Source of the DNA: Luteimonas endophytica
GTDB taxonomy: Bacteria > Pseudomonadota > Gammaproteobacteria > Xanthomonadales > Xanthomonadaceae
Assembly (NCBI RefSeq): GCF_029887875.1
Contig: NZ_JARXRM010000045.1
Span: forward strand, 234,409 to 298,408
DNA length: 64,000 nt
Reading direction: 5' to 3'
Below, piece by piece: positions 9,901 through 17,089 of the stretch; position 1 is the first letter of the stretch, and every line of letters starts with the position of its first letter. The position numbers and the translations under genes were made by a program. The notes beneath the pieces were generated by a model, which saw nothing but the letters and a program-made list of their open reading frames with translations, searched no databases and was not told the DNA's origin.

Positions 9901-10089
9901 CAGGATCTCCTTCTCGACATCCTGCGGGGTGGCGCCGGGCCAGCGCGTCTCGACGCTGATGGTGCGCACCTCCAGGTCGGGGATCATCTGCACCGGCACC
10001 CGCAGCGCGGCGGCGATGCCGAGCACGCACAGGATCAGCACCGCGACCGCGATCAGGGTCCCGTGGCGGAGGACGTGGTCGAACCCCAC
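6931..10089 (-). CDS. RND-family efflux permease (AcrB/HAE-like)
   Basis: A 1052-residue inner-membrane proton-driven exporter with the internal duplication of the AcrB family: TM1 at residues ~10-30, a porter/docking region, TM2-6, a second large periplasmic part and TM8-12. The motif PQMIPDLEVRTISVETRWPG opens the periplasmic half. TM4 reads AIGMTVDNTIVVLES, so the usual Asp-Asp pair of proton relay residues is Asp-Asn here. It begins 3 bases after the stop of the adaptor gene and is clearly co-transcribed with it. No outer-membrane channel lies in the operon, so it probably borrows a TolC. The substrate cannot be predicted. Confidence 0.93.
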   Translation of the reverse strand: MGFDHVLRHGTLIAVAVLILCVLGIAAALRVPVQMIPDLEVRTISVETRWPGATPQDVEKEILIEQEQYLRTLPDLRRMVSTASTGRASIELEFPFGVDVNEALIRTNNALSQVSDYPENVDEPALTTSSFSENAFMYFRIGAREDSALDLDLDMMRDYVEDQVRPRLERVTGVSLVQVGGAAQRQVRIEVDPDRLAERGLAMRDVRDALRARNVDSSGGDLDSGKRRFLVRTVGRFREAGDIGGLIVAERDGALVRLSDLAEIRLDHFERRDLSFNNGKPALSLSLRREPGSNVIQIKYAVLPEIEAINAELLAPLGLEMTLTTDDVRYVEESIGNVWRNLVLGALLATLVMFAFLRSVRTTLTGVVAIPICTIAAFVGLLLAGRTLNVISMAGVAFAIGMTVDNTIVVLESIDQARRRGLQRLEAAVAGVSRVWPAVLASTLTTVLVFAPILFVREEAGQLYSDVAIAISASILASMAVAVTVVPALSARLAPAYDSRQHTPGEDAFGRIGDRIGWLSRGPRRRALVLGGTVTAAVLALALLTPPAEYLPEGEEAKTFSRMIAPPGYNLTEMASIARELTEGLLPHLDDPPERFAGGDTDMPALAYFNLSVDPQGLRIIAEPKAPGDIDALMDALDARFLAYPGMRAFSSRGSIISSNDGGTRSINLDISGVELAAIYQVAGRAFARAEALFDGARIGSDPSTLSLDQPLLELRPRWERLAEVGLDAEGFGYSVAALSDGAFADEMILGDRKVDIFLFSSAGSEQRLDRLRDLPVATPSGAVLPVSALAELRESAGTDSIRRLDGRRTVTLNIIPPRSVALETGVARVREELIAAMRTAGEIPADVSVDISGASDQLDATREAVAGNFAIALLLSYLLLVAIFRHWGRPLFVMATVPLGIAGGIVGLALLNGLGALLGALGLGRITQSFDMITLLGFLVLLGTVVNNPILIVLETYKRLEEGATSTVAAVNDAVRTRLRPILMSTCTTIFGLAPLVLIPGAGTELYRGLGAIVLFGIATSAVVTLTFLPCLLIAVLALRDRAAALLRGRA

Positions 10090-10092
10090 CGG

Positions 10093-11217
10093 TCAGGGCC
10101 CGGCCACGGCCACCGGCTGGCCGTCTTCCAGCGCCTCGTTGCCGCGCACCACCACCCGCTCGCCGGGCTGCAGGTCGCCGGAGACCGCGACCAGGTCGCC
10201 GCGCTCGCGCAGCACCCGCACGCTGCGCTGGCGAACCACCGGGCCGGCGGCGCCGGCATCGTCCCCGCCCGCGCCGGCTTCGACCACGAACAGGCTGTGG
10301 CCGCCGTCGGGCTGGCGCAGCAGCGCGTCGCGGCTGACCGCCAGCGCCGGCGCATCGGCCGGCAGGTCGATCTCGGCGCGCGCCGAGGCGCCCGGCAGCA
10401 GGCGCCCCCCGGGCTGCTCGACCAGCAGGCGCAGCAGGAAGGTACGCGCGGCGGGATCGGTGACCGGGACCCGCGCGCCGATCCTCGCCGGCAGCGGTTC
10501 ATCGCCTAGCGTGTCGGCGTAGACCCGCACTTCGGCATCGTCGTCGAGCTGGGCGAAGCGTTCCTGCGGCACGCGCAGGTCCAGGCGGACCCGGTCGGTG
10601 GCGACCAGCGACAGCACCGGCGTACCGCGCTGGACCCACTCGCCGGCCTCGGTGAGCTTCTCGGCCACCACGCCGTCGAACGGCGCCGGCAGCACGTGTC
10701 GCTCGACCAGCTCGGCCTGTTCGCGGGCGCCGGCGCGCGCCGACTGCAGCGCCGCCCGCGCCAGGCCCAGTTCCGACTCGCGCGCATCGACCTGGCTGGC
10801 GGCGATGTACTGCCCTTCGCTCAGCCGCCGCGCCTCGGCGAACAGGCGTTCCGCCTCGCGCGCCGCGGCCTCCGCCTGCGTCACCTGCGCGCGGGCGCGT
10901 GCGAGCGCCTGCCGGCCAACGGCGGGGTCGAGTTCGACCAGGGCCTGCCCGGTCTCGACGCGGTCGCCGGCGTCCACGTGCACGCGTGCCACCAGCCCGT
11001 CGACCCGGGGGGACAGCTGCGCATGGCGCTCGGCGGTCAAGGTGCCGGTGAGGACGAATCGCTCGCCGAACCCGGCCGGCTCGACCACCGCCACCTCGAC
11101 CCGGGCCGGTGCCGCGTCGTCGCCGGTCTCCTCGGGCGCGCCGCAGGCGGCCAGCAGCAGGAGCGCGGGCAGGAACAGTCGGATCGTGGCGGCCATGGCA
11201 CCGGTCGGCGTGGTCAC
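10093..11217 (-). CDS. HlyD-type periplasmic adaptor lipoprotein of RND pump
   Basis: A 374-residue membrane-fusion protein. A lipoprotein signal ends LLLLAACG (lipobox LAAC), so it is anchored by a lipid. Barrel-sandwich halves (LSPRVDGLVARVHVDAGDRV and VLPAPFDGVVAEKLTEAGEW) flank a helical hairpin rich in Ala/Glu/Arg at residues ~105-175, followed by the beta-barrel and membrane-proximal domain. It bridges the downstream RND permease to an outer-membrane channel. The annotated start is GTG; an ATG seven codons later is equally able to give the lipoprotein signal. Confidence 0.92.
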   Translation of the reverse strand: MTTPTGAMAATIRLFLPALLLLAACGAPEETGDDAAPARVEVAVVEPAGFGERFVLTGTLTAERHAQLSPRVDGLVARVHVDAGDRVETGQALVELDPAVGRQALARARAQVTQAEAAAREAERLFAEARRLSEGQYIAASQVDARESELGLARAALQSARAGAREQAELVERHVLPAPFDGVVAEKLTEAGEWVQRGTPVLSLVATDRVRLDLRVPQERFAQLDDDAEVRVYADTLGDEPLPARIGARVPVTDPAARTFLLRLLVEQPGGRLLPGASARAEIDLPADAPALAVSRDALLRQPDGGHSLFVVEAGAGGDDAGAAGPVVRQRSVRVLRERGDLVAVSGDLQPGERVVVRGNEALEDGQPVAVAGP

Positions 11218-11545
11218 GGCGAAAACCTAGCATGACCCCGACCGGCCTTCTTCATCGCTCCCACCGGACGGGCGATGCGGTTCGGCCGGTCTCCCACCGG
11301 CGCCGGAGAGCGGAGTCGTCGGGGTGCAGGGGCATGAGGAACCTCTCGGGTGGCGAAGCGGGAACGGGCGTGCGCCGGCTCGGATCGCGGATGCCAGCTC
11401 GCGGGGCTGTCCTGCGCGGCTCACCAGTAAAGACGCTCGGGCTGCCGCGGACTTGACCGCTGCGACCCGATCCTTGCCTGATCCGACCGCTTCGCCGCGG
11501 TCTGGCCGGGCTGGCGTCTAGACTGGGCGGACAGGAGGCAACCAC
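11218..11545. other. intergenic region between divergent efflux operon and AraC gene
   Basis: No gene seen. It must hold the promoters for the minus-strand efflux operon and the plus-strand AraC gene. I find no convincing -35/-10 pair or palindrome. An AGGAGG at 11533-11538 is the ribosome-binding site of the AraC gene. Confidence 0.4.
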
Positions 11546-12427
11546 GTGGAAGCGCTCAAGCAGGCCGTGTTGCGCTATGCCGACGGGCACGCGGACGCCG
11601 ACGGCATCGTCCGCACGCCGGTGCCGGGGCTGCGGATGATGCGGGTGCACGCGCCGACCGGACCGATGCGTTCGGTCTATCGGCCGCTGGTCTGCCTGAT
11701 CCTGCAGGGGGCCAAGCAGTTGACGGTCGGCGGGGAGCGGCGGTCGGTCCGCGCCGGGCAGTCGGCCATCATCGGCGTCGATGTGCCGGTGATCGGCCAG
11801 ATCGTCGAGGCCAGCCGCGATGCGCCCTACATGGCGGTGGCGATCGAGCTCGACATGGGGGTCCTGCACGAGGTGACGCTGCGCACCGAGGTCGGGACGC
11901 GCGCCAGGCCCCCGGCCAGCGCGCGCTTCTTCTCCGGCGATCTCGACGATGCCCTGCTCGGCTGCGCGATGCAGTTGATGTACGTGCTCGACCATCCCGC
12001 CGCCGGATCGGTGGTACGGCCCGCTGCGCTGCAGCAGCTGCACTGCTGGTTGCTCGCCAGCCGGCACGGCCCCGAGTTGCGCCGGCTCGCCCAGCCGACC
12101 GGGCATGCCCGGCGGATCGCCGCGGCGGTCGAGCTGGTCCGCCAGGAGTTCCGCCAGCCGCTGCGTGTCGAGCGGCTGGCCGCGGCTGCGAACATGAGCC
12201 CCTCGGCGTTCCGGCGCCATTTCAGGGCGACGACCTCGCTGGCACCGCTGCAGTTCCAGAAACAGCTGCGCCTCATCGAGGCCCGCCGGCTGATGCTGGC
12301 CGAGGGGTGGACCGCCACCCGGGTCGCGACGGAGGTGGGCTACGCGAGCGTTCCGCAGTTCACCCGCGAGTACCGGCGCATGTTCGGCGCGCCGCCCCGC
12401 CGCGACGCGAGTGCCGCGGCGCTCTGA
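11546..12427 (+). CDS. AraC-family regulator with AraC_N sensor domain
   Basis: A 293-residue regulator. The N-terminal AraC_N cupin-like region (residues ~20-170) contains SVYRPLVCLILQGAKQLTVG, a block typical of this subfamily. The C-terminal HTH pair includes LRVERLAAAANMSPSAFRRHF and ATRVATEVGYASVPQFTREY. The GTG start at 11546 is supported by AGGAGG eight bases before it. It lies 95 bases upstream of a DHA1 MFS exporter in the same direction and is the likely regulator of that gene. It could also act on the divergent RND operon. Confidence 0.9.
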   Translation: MEALKQAVLRYADGHADADGIVRTPVPGLRMMRVHAPTGPMRSVYRPLVCLILQGAKQLTVGGERRSVRAGQSAIIGVDVPVIGQIVEASRDAPYMAVAIELDMGVLHEVTLRTEVGTRARPPASARFFSGDLDDALLGCAMQLMYVLDHPAAGSVVRPAALQQLHCWLLASRHGPELRRLAQPTGHARRIAAAVELVRQEFRQPLRVERLAAAANMSPSAFRRHFRATTSLAPLQFQKQLRLIEARRLMLAEGWTATRVATEVGYASVPQFTREYRRMFGAPPRRDASAAAL

Positions 12428-12522
12428 GCCGCCTCGGCCCCGCTTCCGGCATCCCGGCGCCCGCGACGCAGCGTTTCCGCGGCGCCGTCGACATCGATGT
12501 TGCGTCGCAGCAATAATGGCGG

Positions 12523-13779
12523 ATGCCGCTCCCGTCCGCTCCGTTACCCGCCGCCGTCCTGCGCCTGTCGTCGCGGCAGGTGGGACTGATTCTGTTCGCG
12601 CTGGCGATGGGCGGTTTCGCGATCGGCACCAGCGAGTTCGTGGTGATGGGGCTGATCATGGAGATCGCGCGCGGCCTCGGCGTCACCGAACCGCAGGTGG
12701 GCCACGTGATCAGCGCATACGCGCTGGGCGTGGTCGTGGGTGCGCCGTCGCTGGCGATCCTGGGCGCGCGCCTGCCGCGGCGCACCCTGCTGCTGGCGCT
12801 GATGGGTTTCTATGCGCTGGGCAACCTGGCAAGCGCGCTGTCGCCGGACTATCGCCTGATGCTGCTGTTCCGTTTCGTTGCCGGTCTGCCGCACGGCGCC
12901 TACTTCGGGGTGGCCGCGCTGGTCGCGGCGCACATCAGCCCGCCGGCGCAGCGCGGGCGGGCGGTGGGCCGGGTGATGCTGGGCCTTTCGGTGGCGCTGC
13001 TGGTCGGCAACCCGCTGGCCACCTGGCTGGGGCAGACGCTGGAATGGCGCCATGCCTTCGCCCTGGTCTCGGTGATCGCGCTGGCCACGGTGGCGATGAC
13101 CGCCGTGGTGCTGCCGCCGGGGCTGGGCGCGCCGCGGACCGATGCGCGGCGCGAACTGCGCGATTTCAACCGTCGCCCGGTGTGGCTGGCGCTGGGAATC
13201 GGCGCGATCGGCTTCGCCGGGATGTTCTGCGTCTTCAGCTACCTCTCGCCGACGCTGGTGCAGGTAACCGGTGTGGGTGCCGGGTTCGTGCCGCTGGGGC
13301 TGGTGGCGTTCGGCGCCGGCGGCATCCTCGGCACGCTTGCCGGCGGCTGGCTGTTCGACCGCTACGGTTTTCGCGCGGTGGCGTTCGTGCTCGCCTGGTC
13401 GGCGCTGCTGCTGCTGGCGTTCCCGCTGGCGGCGCGCTCGGCGTGGAGCGTGCTGCCCGCGGTGGTAGCGGTCGGTACGATGGGCGCGCTGGCGCCCGTG
13501 CTCCAGTCGCACCTGATGGACATCGCGCGCGACGCGCAGACCCTGGCCGCCGCCTCCAACCATTCCGCCTTCAACGCTGCCAACGCGCTCGGCCCGTGGC
13601 TGGGCGGAATGGCGATCACCGCCGGTTGGGGTTGGACCTCGACCGGCTACGTGGGTGCCGCCACAGCGGTGGCGGGCCTGCTGGTGTACGCGCTGGCGCG
13701 CCGCGACCTTCGGCGTGGCGGTTCCAGCGCGCCGGGCGCCGACGGCGCGTACGGCTCCCAACCGCCCCCGGCGCGGTAG
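12523..13779 (+). CDS. MFS transporter, DHA1 family (AraJ-like)
   Basis: A 418-residue inner-membrane protein with 12 predicted transmembrane helices. AIGTSEFVVMGLIMEIARGLGV is the opening motif of the AraJ/YdhP/sugar-efflux DHA1 group, followed by the A-like loop ARLPRRTLLL and GLPHGAYFGV, a hallmark of this subfamily. It exports small molecules (sugars, drugs or metabolites) by proton antiport; the substrate is not evident. The C-terminal ~25 residues are Ala/Gly-rich and cytoplasmic. It follows an AraC regulator on the same strand. Confidence 0.9.
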   Translation: MPLPSAPLPAAVLRLSSRQVGLILFALAMGGFAIGTSEFVVMGLIMEIARGLGVTEPQVGHVISAYALGVVVGAPSLAILGARLPRRTLLLALMGFYALGNLASALSPDYRLMLLFRFVAGLPHGAYFGVAALVAAHISPPAQRGRAVGRVMLGLSVALLVGNPLATWLGQTLEWRHAFALVSVIALATVAMTAVVLPPGLGAPRTDARRELRDFNRRPVWLALGIGAIGFAGMFCVFSYLSPTLVQVTGVGAGFVPLGLVAFGAGGILGTLAGGWLFDRYGFRAVAFVLAWSALLLLAFPLAARSAWSVLPAVVAVGTMGALAPVLQSHLMDIARDAQTLAAASNHSAFNAANALGPWLGGMAITAGWGWTSTGYVGAATAVAGLLVYALARRDLRRGGSSAPGADGAYGSQPPPAR

Positions 13780-13864
13780 CGGCCTTCGCCGGCCAAGGCT
13801 CCAGTCCCGCCACGCGCAGCGCCTCGGTGGCCGCGGTCCGCGCGCACCCGTCCCGACAGCCGTC

Positions 13865-14368
13865 CTAGTAGGGTTCGCGGGCGGCCAGCGCCGCCCGCGC
13901 GGCCAGCGCGCAAGGCACGCCCACGGCGAACATGTGCACGGCGATGTTGGCCCACAGGGCCCAGGCCCAGGGCGGCGACTGGTTCGCCGGCGCCGCCGAC
14001 AGCGGCACCACCACATGGACCATCGCCGCCCACGCCACGATGCCGTAGAGCGCCCCGTAGGCCACCGGTCGCCGAAGCAGTGCCGGCAGCAGCCGCGCCG
14101 CGCCTGCGTAGACGTAGGCCATCGCGATGGTGATGCCGAAGTGCGAGAGCAGCCCGAGCAGGGCGGTGGCCCAGCCTCCGGCCACCGCCGCCTCGCGCCC
14201 GACCCATCCCGAGCCGATGGCCTGCAGGATCAGCTTCGGGGTCGCGCCTGCGAACGCCCACAGGCTGCAGGCCCAGATCAGGTCGAGCAACCCCGCAACG
14301 GCACCGCCGAGCAGGAGCGGCCCGTGGCGCAGGCGGCGGAATGCGAGGGCGGGTTGCAGGGTGGCCAT
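13865..14368 (-). CDS. four-helix inner-membrane protein of unknown function
   Basis: A 167-residue protein with four clear hydrophobic helices (about residues 18-40, 65-90, 98-120 and 135-160) and short loops. The pattern (GAVAGLLDLIWA, then an ILQAIGSGW block, then VHVVVPLSAAP) resembles uncharacterised membrane proteins I know from xanthomonads, in which a YGALYGIVAWAAMVHVVVPLS-like third helix is conserved. No catalytic motif is visible. It stands alone, convergent with the MFS gene and divergent from the STAS-like gene. Confidence 0.75.
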   Translation of the reverse strand: MATLQPALAFRRLRHGPLLLGGAVAGLLDLIWACSLWAFAGATPKLILQAIGSGWVGREAAVAGGWATALLGLLSHFGITIAMAYVYAGAARLLPALLRRPVAYGALYGIVAWAAMVHVVVPLSAAPANQSPPWAWALWANIAVHMFAVGVPCALAARAALAAREPY

Positions 14369-14573
14369 TGGTGCCTCCGGATGGCGGATGCAGCAGTACA
14401 GCCGACGGGCGCGACGGACGACAGGGCCACTCCGGCCGCATCGGAGGGAGCCATCCCGGCGCCCGCCTCCGGCCCCGGGGCGGGGCGGCGTCCAGCGCGC
14501 GGCGTCGCTGCCGTTAATGGCAGAAGCGGTGCGCAGGCGGCGAGCGGCGTTCGCAGCGCACCCGGGAGCGACG

Positions 14574-15398
14574 ATGGGCGGAAGCTTCTCGATCGACCTG
14601 CAGCGTGAGCCCGGCGGCCTGCTGCGCGCCCACGTGCGTGGCGATGCCGGCTATGCCAGCACCGTCGAGTACTGGCGGGCGATCGCCGCCGAGCTGGCGC
14701 GGCGCCCGGCCGCGTGCCTGCTGCTGGTCGACGAGCTGACGGGTCCGCCGCTGGCGGCGGCGGAATGGCAGGCCTTGGTGCGCGCGATGTCGGGAACGGC
14801 ACTGGAGGGCGTCCGGATCGCCCACGTGAAGCCCCATGGCCTCGAACGGGTCGAGCACTGCGAGATCTTCGCGCTCGAGGCCGGCCTGCAGGCGCGGGTT
14901 TTCGTCAGCGAACGGGCGGGGGTGCTCTGGCTGCGTTACGGCCCGGAGCCGGAGGGCGAGCCCCCCCCCTGCCGAGCGGACGCCAGGAGCGCGCTAGCGG
15001 CCCTTCGGCCGCCGTGCGGTCAGCGTGCGGCTCGGCGATGGCGCGACCCGGAGGGGTGGCGCGGGAAGGCCGGGCCCCGGAGCGCACCGGACCTAGGGCG
15101 CGAGCAGTTCGGCGATGTCCACCTCAAGCGCCAGGGCCAGGCGCTCGAGTCCGTCGATGGTGATGTTGGTGACGCACCGCTCCAGTTGCGAGACGTAGGT
15201 GCGGTGGAACGACGCCAACTCGGCGAGCTTTTCCTGGCTCAGGCCGTGCTCGGCGCGATAGCGCCTGACATTGGCGGCGATCCGGCGCCGGGCGTCGCCG
15301 GGCGCCGGATCTGCTGGCGGTGCGGACATGGCGCCAGAGTCGGACGCCACTGCTTGACAATCTACAGATTAAATATCTACTGTTTATACATCTCATGA
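14574..15398 (+). CDS. STAS-like hypothetical protein, frame disturbed by C9 tract
   Basis: The first ~130 residues (start MGGSFSIDLQREPG) form an alternating strand/helix domain with the blocks ACLLLVDELTG, LEGVRIAHVKPH and EIFALEAGLQARVFVSERAG, ending in LRYG. This looks like small STAS/DUF4180-type proteins that end near that point. After a run of nine C at 14961-14969, the open frame continues for 140 residues with no protein-like character and crosses the XRE gene on the opposite strand. Removing one C would place a stop at about 15003, giving a ~143-residue protein of normal size. The recognisable gene is thus 14574 to about 15000. The function is unknown. Confidence 0.6.
   Translation: MGGSFSIDLQREPGGLLRAHVRGDAGYASTVEYWRAIAAELARRPAACLLLVDELTGPPLAAAEWQALVRAMSGTALEGVRIAHVKPHGLERVEHCEIFALEAGLQARVFVSERAGVLWLRYGPEPEGEPPPCRADARSALAALRPPCGQRAARRWRDPEGWRGKAGPRSAPDLGREQFGDVHLKRQGQALESVDGDVGDAPLQLRDVGAVERRQLGELFLAQAVLGAIAPDIGGDPAPGVAGRRICWRCGHGARVGRHCLTIYRLNIYCLYIS
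15093..15350 (-). CDS. XRE/Cro-C1 family DNA-binding repressor
   Basis: An 85-residue single-domain regulator. Residues ~25-80 form the five-helix Cro/C1 HTH: NVRRYRAEHGLSQEKLAEL, then FHRTYVSQLERCVTNITIDGLERLA and a final helix before LAP. The recognition-helix motif RTYVSQLER is the common XRE form. The first possible start is GTG at 15350; an ATG at 15329 (MSAPPADP) gives 78 residues and is equally plausible. It is divergent from a secreted protein/membrane protein pair, and the AT-rich stretch between them carries repeats that could be its operator. Confidence 0.88.
   Translation of the reverse strand: MASDSGAMSAPPADPAPGDARRRIAANVRRYRAEHGLSQEKLAELASFHRTYVSQLERCVTNITIDGLERLALALEVDIAELLAP
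15354..15390. promoter_or_regulatory. AT-rich promoter/operator patch with ATCTAC direct repeats
   Basis: In otherwise very GC-rich DNA, this patch has TTGACA at 15354-15359 and a possible -10 TACTGT 18 bases later on the plus strand. ATCTAC occurs twice, at 15360-15365 and 15375-15380 (15-base period). AGAT-TAAAT-ATCT forms a small palindrome at 15366-15378. The position, touching the XRE start, suits an autoregulated operator that also controls the rightward secreted-protein gene. Binding is inferred. Confidence 0.45.
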
Positions 15399-15755
15399 TG
15401 TTTGGCTGCGGGGAAGTCCGCCCCGCTCCCTGCGGAATCCGGGTTCGGACCGGCGCGGGGACGACAGTTCCAGGGAATGGAGGCTGGCCATGGCGATCAC
15501 TTCGCACCGATCCCCGACATCGCGCCGGATTTCCACGCGTCGCGCCGACCCCGCACCCCGTGGCGTGGCGACACGGTGCTCTTTCTTTGCCGGGCGCGGG
15601 GCCATCGCGGCCGTCCAACCCGCGTGGTCAAGGACAAGACCCCTGCCGGCACCCCGCAAATGAATCCCGCAAGGAGGAAAGGACCTACTGCCCCTGGTTC
15701 CCCACGGCCATGGTGGGGTCAACCCGACAGCGAATGGAAACTAGAGGATGTCGCC
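15399..15755. other. long leader upstream of secreted-protein gene, no gene seen
   Basis: The frame of the downstream gene is open back to 15402, but the translated residues are proline/arginine-rich without a signal peptide, so I take this as a non-coding leader or gap. AGAGGA near 15742 is the ribosome-binding site of the next gene. Nothing else recognised. Confidence 0.4.
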
Positions 15756-16742
15756 ATGCAACTTTGGAACCGACGCTTCACGAAAAACGGCGTTCGAGTG
15801 CTTCTTGGCCTGGGCCTGGCCGCCGCTTCCGCCTTGGCCCAGGCCGCCGCTCCGGCCCCCATCTACGAGTGTCCCGGCTGCAGCGCCAGCGGAATGCAAA
15901 ACGTAGCGCGCTCGGTGGTCAGGACGAAGTATCCCAGCCCGCGCCCGGGAGATGGCGACTACGTCACCGTCTACGATCTCGGCGTCAATAAGATAGCGAC
16001 CTATTGGGTCGGTTGGTACGAGTCGGTGAGCGGGGCGCCGGGCGAACCATCGCGATACAAATGGCAAGTGTCGGCGGCCACCACGCCGAGCGCCGTGGCC
16101 AGCGCGTTCTCGAAACTCCACTCCATCTACGTACAGAACGGAAGATCGCTGATCCTGAACTTCTCCGAGGGTGGTTCGGGTGCGCACGGTGCCAGGGAGT
16201 GGAGGGTCCCGGCGCCGCCGGCGGTGTCGGCTCCATCGAACGATGGTGGTGGATGCTGGGAGGTTCGCGGCACCCCAAACGCGTATGACGCGGCCGTGTC
16301 GAGCGCGGTCAGAAACGACATCCGCGACTACCTCACGGACCACATCGAAACCAATCACGTGCTCGGCCAGTATCTGTGGGAGGTACTTGCGGCGATCAGG
16401 ATCTTCAAGAGTCCGTACCACGATGCCTACGACGTACCATTGGTATTCGACTACCGGTTTCTGGACGGGGGGACCATCGCCTATCGATACAACTGGAACT
16501 CGCGCAGGCTGGAGCACATCGACAAGACGATCGAGGATTGCGAAGGAAATACCGTTCCCGAGAAGAAAGAGGACATCGACGGCGCGCAATTCAGGATCAG
16601 GAGCAGCTATAGCCGGGAGATCTTTTCCGGATATATCGGCGGTTTCGGCGGCACCGTGAGCTTCAGCGGGAGCATGCCGTGGAAGTGTAGCGGCGGCACG
16701 ACTTCGGATGGGCGCGTCTACGTCACCTGCAACCAGTACTAG
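15756..16742 (+). CDS. secreted protein of unknown function, lineage-restricted family
   Basis: A 328-residue exported protein. The signal peptide covers residues 1-30 (VLLGLGLAAASALAQAAA), and the mature part opens APIYECPGCSASGMQNVA with a CxxC pair. The middle reads like a folded domain (ATYWVGWYE, then SAFSKLHSIYVQNGRSLILN). The third quarter contains NAYDAAVSSAVRNDIRDYL, and the tail has two more cysteines (PWKCSGG and VTCNQY). I recognise the style of uncharacterised Lysobacter-type secreted proteins but no known domain. It is followed after 12 bases by a small membrane protein gene. Codon use and GC are lower than in neighbouring genes, suggesting later acquisition. The ATG at 15756 has an AGAGGA site. 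Confidence 0.75.
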   Translation: MQLWNRRFTKNGVRVLLGLGLAAASALAQAAAPAPIYECPGCSASGMQNVARSVVRTKYPSPRPGDGDYVTVYDLGVNKIATYWVGWYESVSGAPGEPSRYKWQVSAATTPSAVASAFSKLHSIYVQNGRSLILNFSEGGSGAHGAREWRVPAPPAVSAPSNDGGGCWEVRGTPNAYDAAVSSAVRNDIRDYLTDHIETNHVLGQYLWEVLAAIRIFKSPYHDAYDVPLVFDYRFLDGGTIAYRYNWNSRRLEHIDKTIEDCEGNTVPEKKEDIDGAQFRIRSSYSREIFSGYIGGFGGTVSFSGSMPWKCSGGTTSDGRVYVTCNQY

Positions 16743-16754
16743 GGGGCAAGCAAA

Positions 16755-17075
16755 ATGACTTCCGCGATTTGGTCGTTTCTACTCGGATGGGCGGCATTGT
16801 CCTGGGGGATGGCGAGTATCTACTTGCCTGTCAGGGTGGCCGAGACCTTGAACGGACTTGAAACGGACCCATCCCGGGCGGTGGTGGCCATCGTTCCGGT
16901 CGCCGTCATGACTCTGGTGGTGGGGTGGCTCACCCGATCTGCCCTCAAGCGGGTCGAGACATCTTCTGGCTGGGAAACGGGCGTTTCTCGCGGCCTTGGT
17001 TTCAGCGGCCTGGCACTTTCCGTGATCGGCCTGTTCGTTGCGGCCCTGTTTTCACCGATTTGGGGCGGCTTCTAG
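16755..17075 (+). CDS. small three-helix membrane protein, partner of secreted orphan
   Basis: A 106-residue protein with three hydrophobic helices: about residues 5-28 (WSFLLGWAALSWGMASIYLP), 42-62 and 83-103. A basic loop (RSALKRVE) lies between helices 2 and 3. No family recognised. It starts 12 bases after the stop of the secreted protein, has its own GGGG-type site and is surely in the same transcript. The pairing suggests a secretion helper, anchor or self-protection partner, which is an inference. The gene ends 15 bases from the convergent trehalase gene. Confidence 0.7.
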   Translation: MTSAIWSFLLGWAALSWGMASIYLPVRVAETLNGLETDPSRAVVAIVPVAVMTLVVGWLTRSALKRVETSSGWETGVSRGLGFSGLALSVIGLFVAALFSPIWGGF

Positions 17076-17089
17076 CCAATGCGAATGGA

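Noticed and set aside
15402..15755. In-frame N-terminal extension of the secreted protein
   Set aside because: The extension would bury the signal peptide and is Pro/Arg-rich. The ATG at 15756 has its own ribosome-binding site.
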